Origin: JANQPX01 sp965222015
Lineage (GTDB): Bacteria > Pseudomonadota > Alphaproteobacteria > Geminicoccales > Geminicoccaceae
Assembly (NCBI GenBank): GCA_965222015.1
Contig: CBDCTL010000022.1
Span: 62,001-126,000 of the forward strand
Direction: 5' to 3'
Length of the DNA: 64,000 nt
Within the stretch, counting starts at the first letter, position 1; the number at the start of each line of letters is the position of its first letter. The notes under the pieces are model-generated. The model had not been told where the DNA came from. It searched no databases and saw only the letters and a program-made list of their open reading frames with translations. Positions 62,793 through 64,000 of the stretch are shown here, piece by piece. The translations under genes and the position numbers were made by a program.

Positions 62793-63977
62793 ATGATGAC
62801 TCGAGGCAGCGGTCTGCTGACCGGGTTCACCGATCTGACCGAGAGCGGCGCTGCTGCGCTCGACCTGAAGCGCCAGCTCGATCAGCCGGACCTGCAGCTC
62901 GTCCTCGTCTTCTGTTCGCCGGAGTATCGCGACGAAGACTTCGCCGAAGCGATCGCCGAGGCGTTCGAAGGCGTGGCTGTCGTCGGCTGCACCACCGCGG
63001 GCGAGGTCACGCCTGCGGGCTATCGCGACAACGGCATCGCCGCCTTCAGCTTCGCTGCTCCCGACTTCTACGCCGAAGCCGTCCGGCTGCCCTCGCTGAA
63101 CGACTTCGACATCGCCGCCTGCAGCGGCAAAGCGGACCGGTGTCTGGCGCTTCTCGACGCCAGAATCGACGCCGACGAGCGCGACGGCGATGGCGAGGAG
63201 ATGCCGGCGATGAGCGGTTATCGGACCGTCGGCCTCGTCCTGATCGACGCGCTTTCCCGGCGCGAGGAGGCGCTGATGAGCTGCCTCAACGGCGCGCTCG
63301 GCGGCATCCCCCTGTTCGGCGCCTCGGCCGGCGACGGGCTTCGGTTCGAGGAGACGAGCGTGCTGATCGACGGCCGCTTCGACAACGACACGGCCGTTCT
63401 CGCTCTTTTGCGCACCAACCGGCCGTTCAAGGTGTTCCGCCGTCAGCATTTCGTGGCCTCCGACGTCAAGATGGTGGTGACCGACGCCGATCCGGCGAGG
63501 CGTATCGTGAAGGAGATCAACGCCGAGCCCGCCGTCGAAGAATATGCGCGCATCACCGGTCTCGACGTCGAGGAGCTGACGCCCATGCACTTCGCGACCC
63601 ATCCGCTGGTGGTGCGGCTCGGCGGGTCCGAATATGTCCGCTCCATACAGAAAGCCAATCCCGACGGCTCTCTCTCCTTCTATTGCGCGATCGACGAGGG
63701 CCTGGTGCTCACGCTCGCCGAAGGCCGCGACATGATCGCCGGGCTGGAGCAGCTGTTCGACGAGATCGAGCGTGACATCGGCGAGCCCGAGGCGGTGCTC
63801 GCCTTCGACTGCGTTCTGCGCCGTCTGGAGCTGGAGCACATGCAGCAATTGCAGCGCATCCCGCCGATTTTCGGCCGGAACCGTGTGACCGGCTTTTCCA
63901 CCTTCGGCGAGCAGTTCGCGTCCATGCATGTCAATCAGACCTTCACCGGCATGGCAATCGGCAGGCGGCGGCCATGA
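62793..63977 (+). CDS. FIST-domain sensor protein
   Basis: A 394-residue protein with FIST N (about 30-220; VGCTTAGEVTPAGYRDNGIAAFSFAAP, PLFGASAGDGLRF) and FIST C (about 225-375; VEEYARITGLDVEEL, HFATHPLVVRLGG, GFSTFGEQFASMHVNQTFTGMAIGR) domains. FIST proteins bind small ligands; the NosP subset binds heme and senses nitric oxide and is paired with a histidine kinase. Its stop overlaps the next start (ATGA), so a coupled signalling partner follows. Confidence 0.88.
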   Translation: MMTRGSGLLTGFTDLTESGAAALDLKRQLDQPDLQLVLVFCSPEYRDEDFAEAIAEAFEGVAVVGCTTAGEVTPAGYRDNGIAAFSFAAPDFYAEAVRLPSLNDFDIAACSGKADRCLALLDARIDADERDGDGEEMPAMSGYRTVGLVLIDALSRREEALMSCLNGALGGIPLFGASAGDGLRFEETSVLIDGRFDNDTAVLALLRTNRPFKVFRRQHFVASDVKMVVTDADPARRIVKEINAEPAVEEYARITGLDVEELTPMHFATHPLVVRLGGSEYVRSIQKANPDGSLSFYCAIDEGLVLTLAEGRDMIAGLEQLFDEIERDIGEPEAVLAFDCVLRRLELEHMQQLQRIPPIFGRNRVTGFSTFGEQFASMHVNQTFTGMAIGRRRP

Positions 63978-64000
63978 GCGGTATGCAACGCGACGGCAAT
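63974..64000 (+). CDS. Start of a gene coupled to the FIST sensor (truncated by window end)
   Basis: ATG at 63974 overlaps the FIST stop and the frame stays open to the window end (nine codons, MSGMQRDGN). By analogy with FIST operons it probably encodes a sensor histidine kinase or cyclic-di-GMP enzyme, but nothing in the visible part shows it. Confidence 0.5.

Noticed and set aside
1..64000. CRISPR arrays, tRNA, rRNA, complete insertion sequences, integrases or phage genes
   Set aside because: I looked for regularly spaced repeats, cloverleaf patterns and transposase or integrase motifs and found none that I can support.

Overview
This 64 kb window looks like a chromosomal stretch of a high-GC alphaproteobacterium (Rhodospirillales or Rhizobiales-like; inferred from codon use, gene content and the Rhodobacter-type taurine cluster). 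It encodes about 56 genes and no rRNA or tRNA that I could recognise. It is mainly catabolic: methylated amines and betaines, C2/C3 sulfonates, an unknown sugar or sugar acid, and alcohols oxidised by a PQQ enzyme, with four transporter systems.

Layout. 1-8.8 kb: the end of a heterotetrameric sarcosine oxidase operon (soxA, soxG), a small lipoprotein, then a complete branched-chain-type ABC transporter (ATPases, permeases, binding protein). 9.0-11.4 kb: a secreted Asp-box propeller protein coupled to a secreted FGE-fold protein. 11.4-15.4 kb: tesA divergent from ybbA-ybbP. 15.4-18.4 kb: an RraA-like protein, a frameshifted glutathione transferase, and a lone P-loop ATPase on the minus strand. 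18.8-24.1 kb: a second methylamine unit (dimethylglycine/sarcosine dehydrogenase-like, MttB family, FAD oxidoreductase). 24.3-26.4 kb: a TIR-FGE fusion. 26.6-33.1 kb: a divergent sugar-type cluster (hydroxyacid dehydrogenase, glycosidase-like protein, HpcH/HpaI aldolase; ABC binding protein and two permeases, no ATPase). 33.2-48.3 kb: a sulfonate island: cuyA, a DegT aminotransferase, pta, tauR, tauXY, xsc, tauZ, tauKLM TRAP transporter, usp and an orphan TauA-like binding protein. 48.4-53.0 kb: a second branched-chain-type ABC transporter with a LivH-LivM fusion. 53.1-61.3 kb: a quinoprotein alcohol dehydrogenase system with its periplasmic accessory proteins; the dehydrogenase carries the lanthanide signature Asp. 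61.4-64 kb: a secreted protein, a Yip1 protein, a FIST-domain sensor and the start of its coupled neighbour.

How the genes work together. Taurine is imported by TauKLM, deaminated to sulfoacetaldehyde by TauXY, split by Xsc to acetyl phosphate and sulfite, converted to acetyl-CoA by Pta, with TauZ exporting the inorganic sulfur product and TauR regulating. CuyA adds cysteate desulfonation. The sarcosine oxidase and dimethylglycine-type genes feed methyl groups to folate. The PQQ dehydrogenase passes electrons to the PedF-like cytochrome.

Unusual features. Four genes between 16 and 27.5 kb each carry one single-base frameshift in an otherwise intact reading frame, which points to assembly error or very recent decay. 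A 55-bp repeat recurs at 6.55 and 26.53 kb with a partial copy near 42.0 kb. A roughly 142-bp nested inverted repeat lies downstream of xsc. Two binding-protein genes are followed by strong stem-loops. A 41-codon frame is coupled at both ends between two permease genes. A palindromic repeat appears to supply the start codon of the quinoprotein metallohydrolase.
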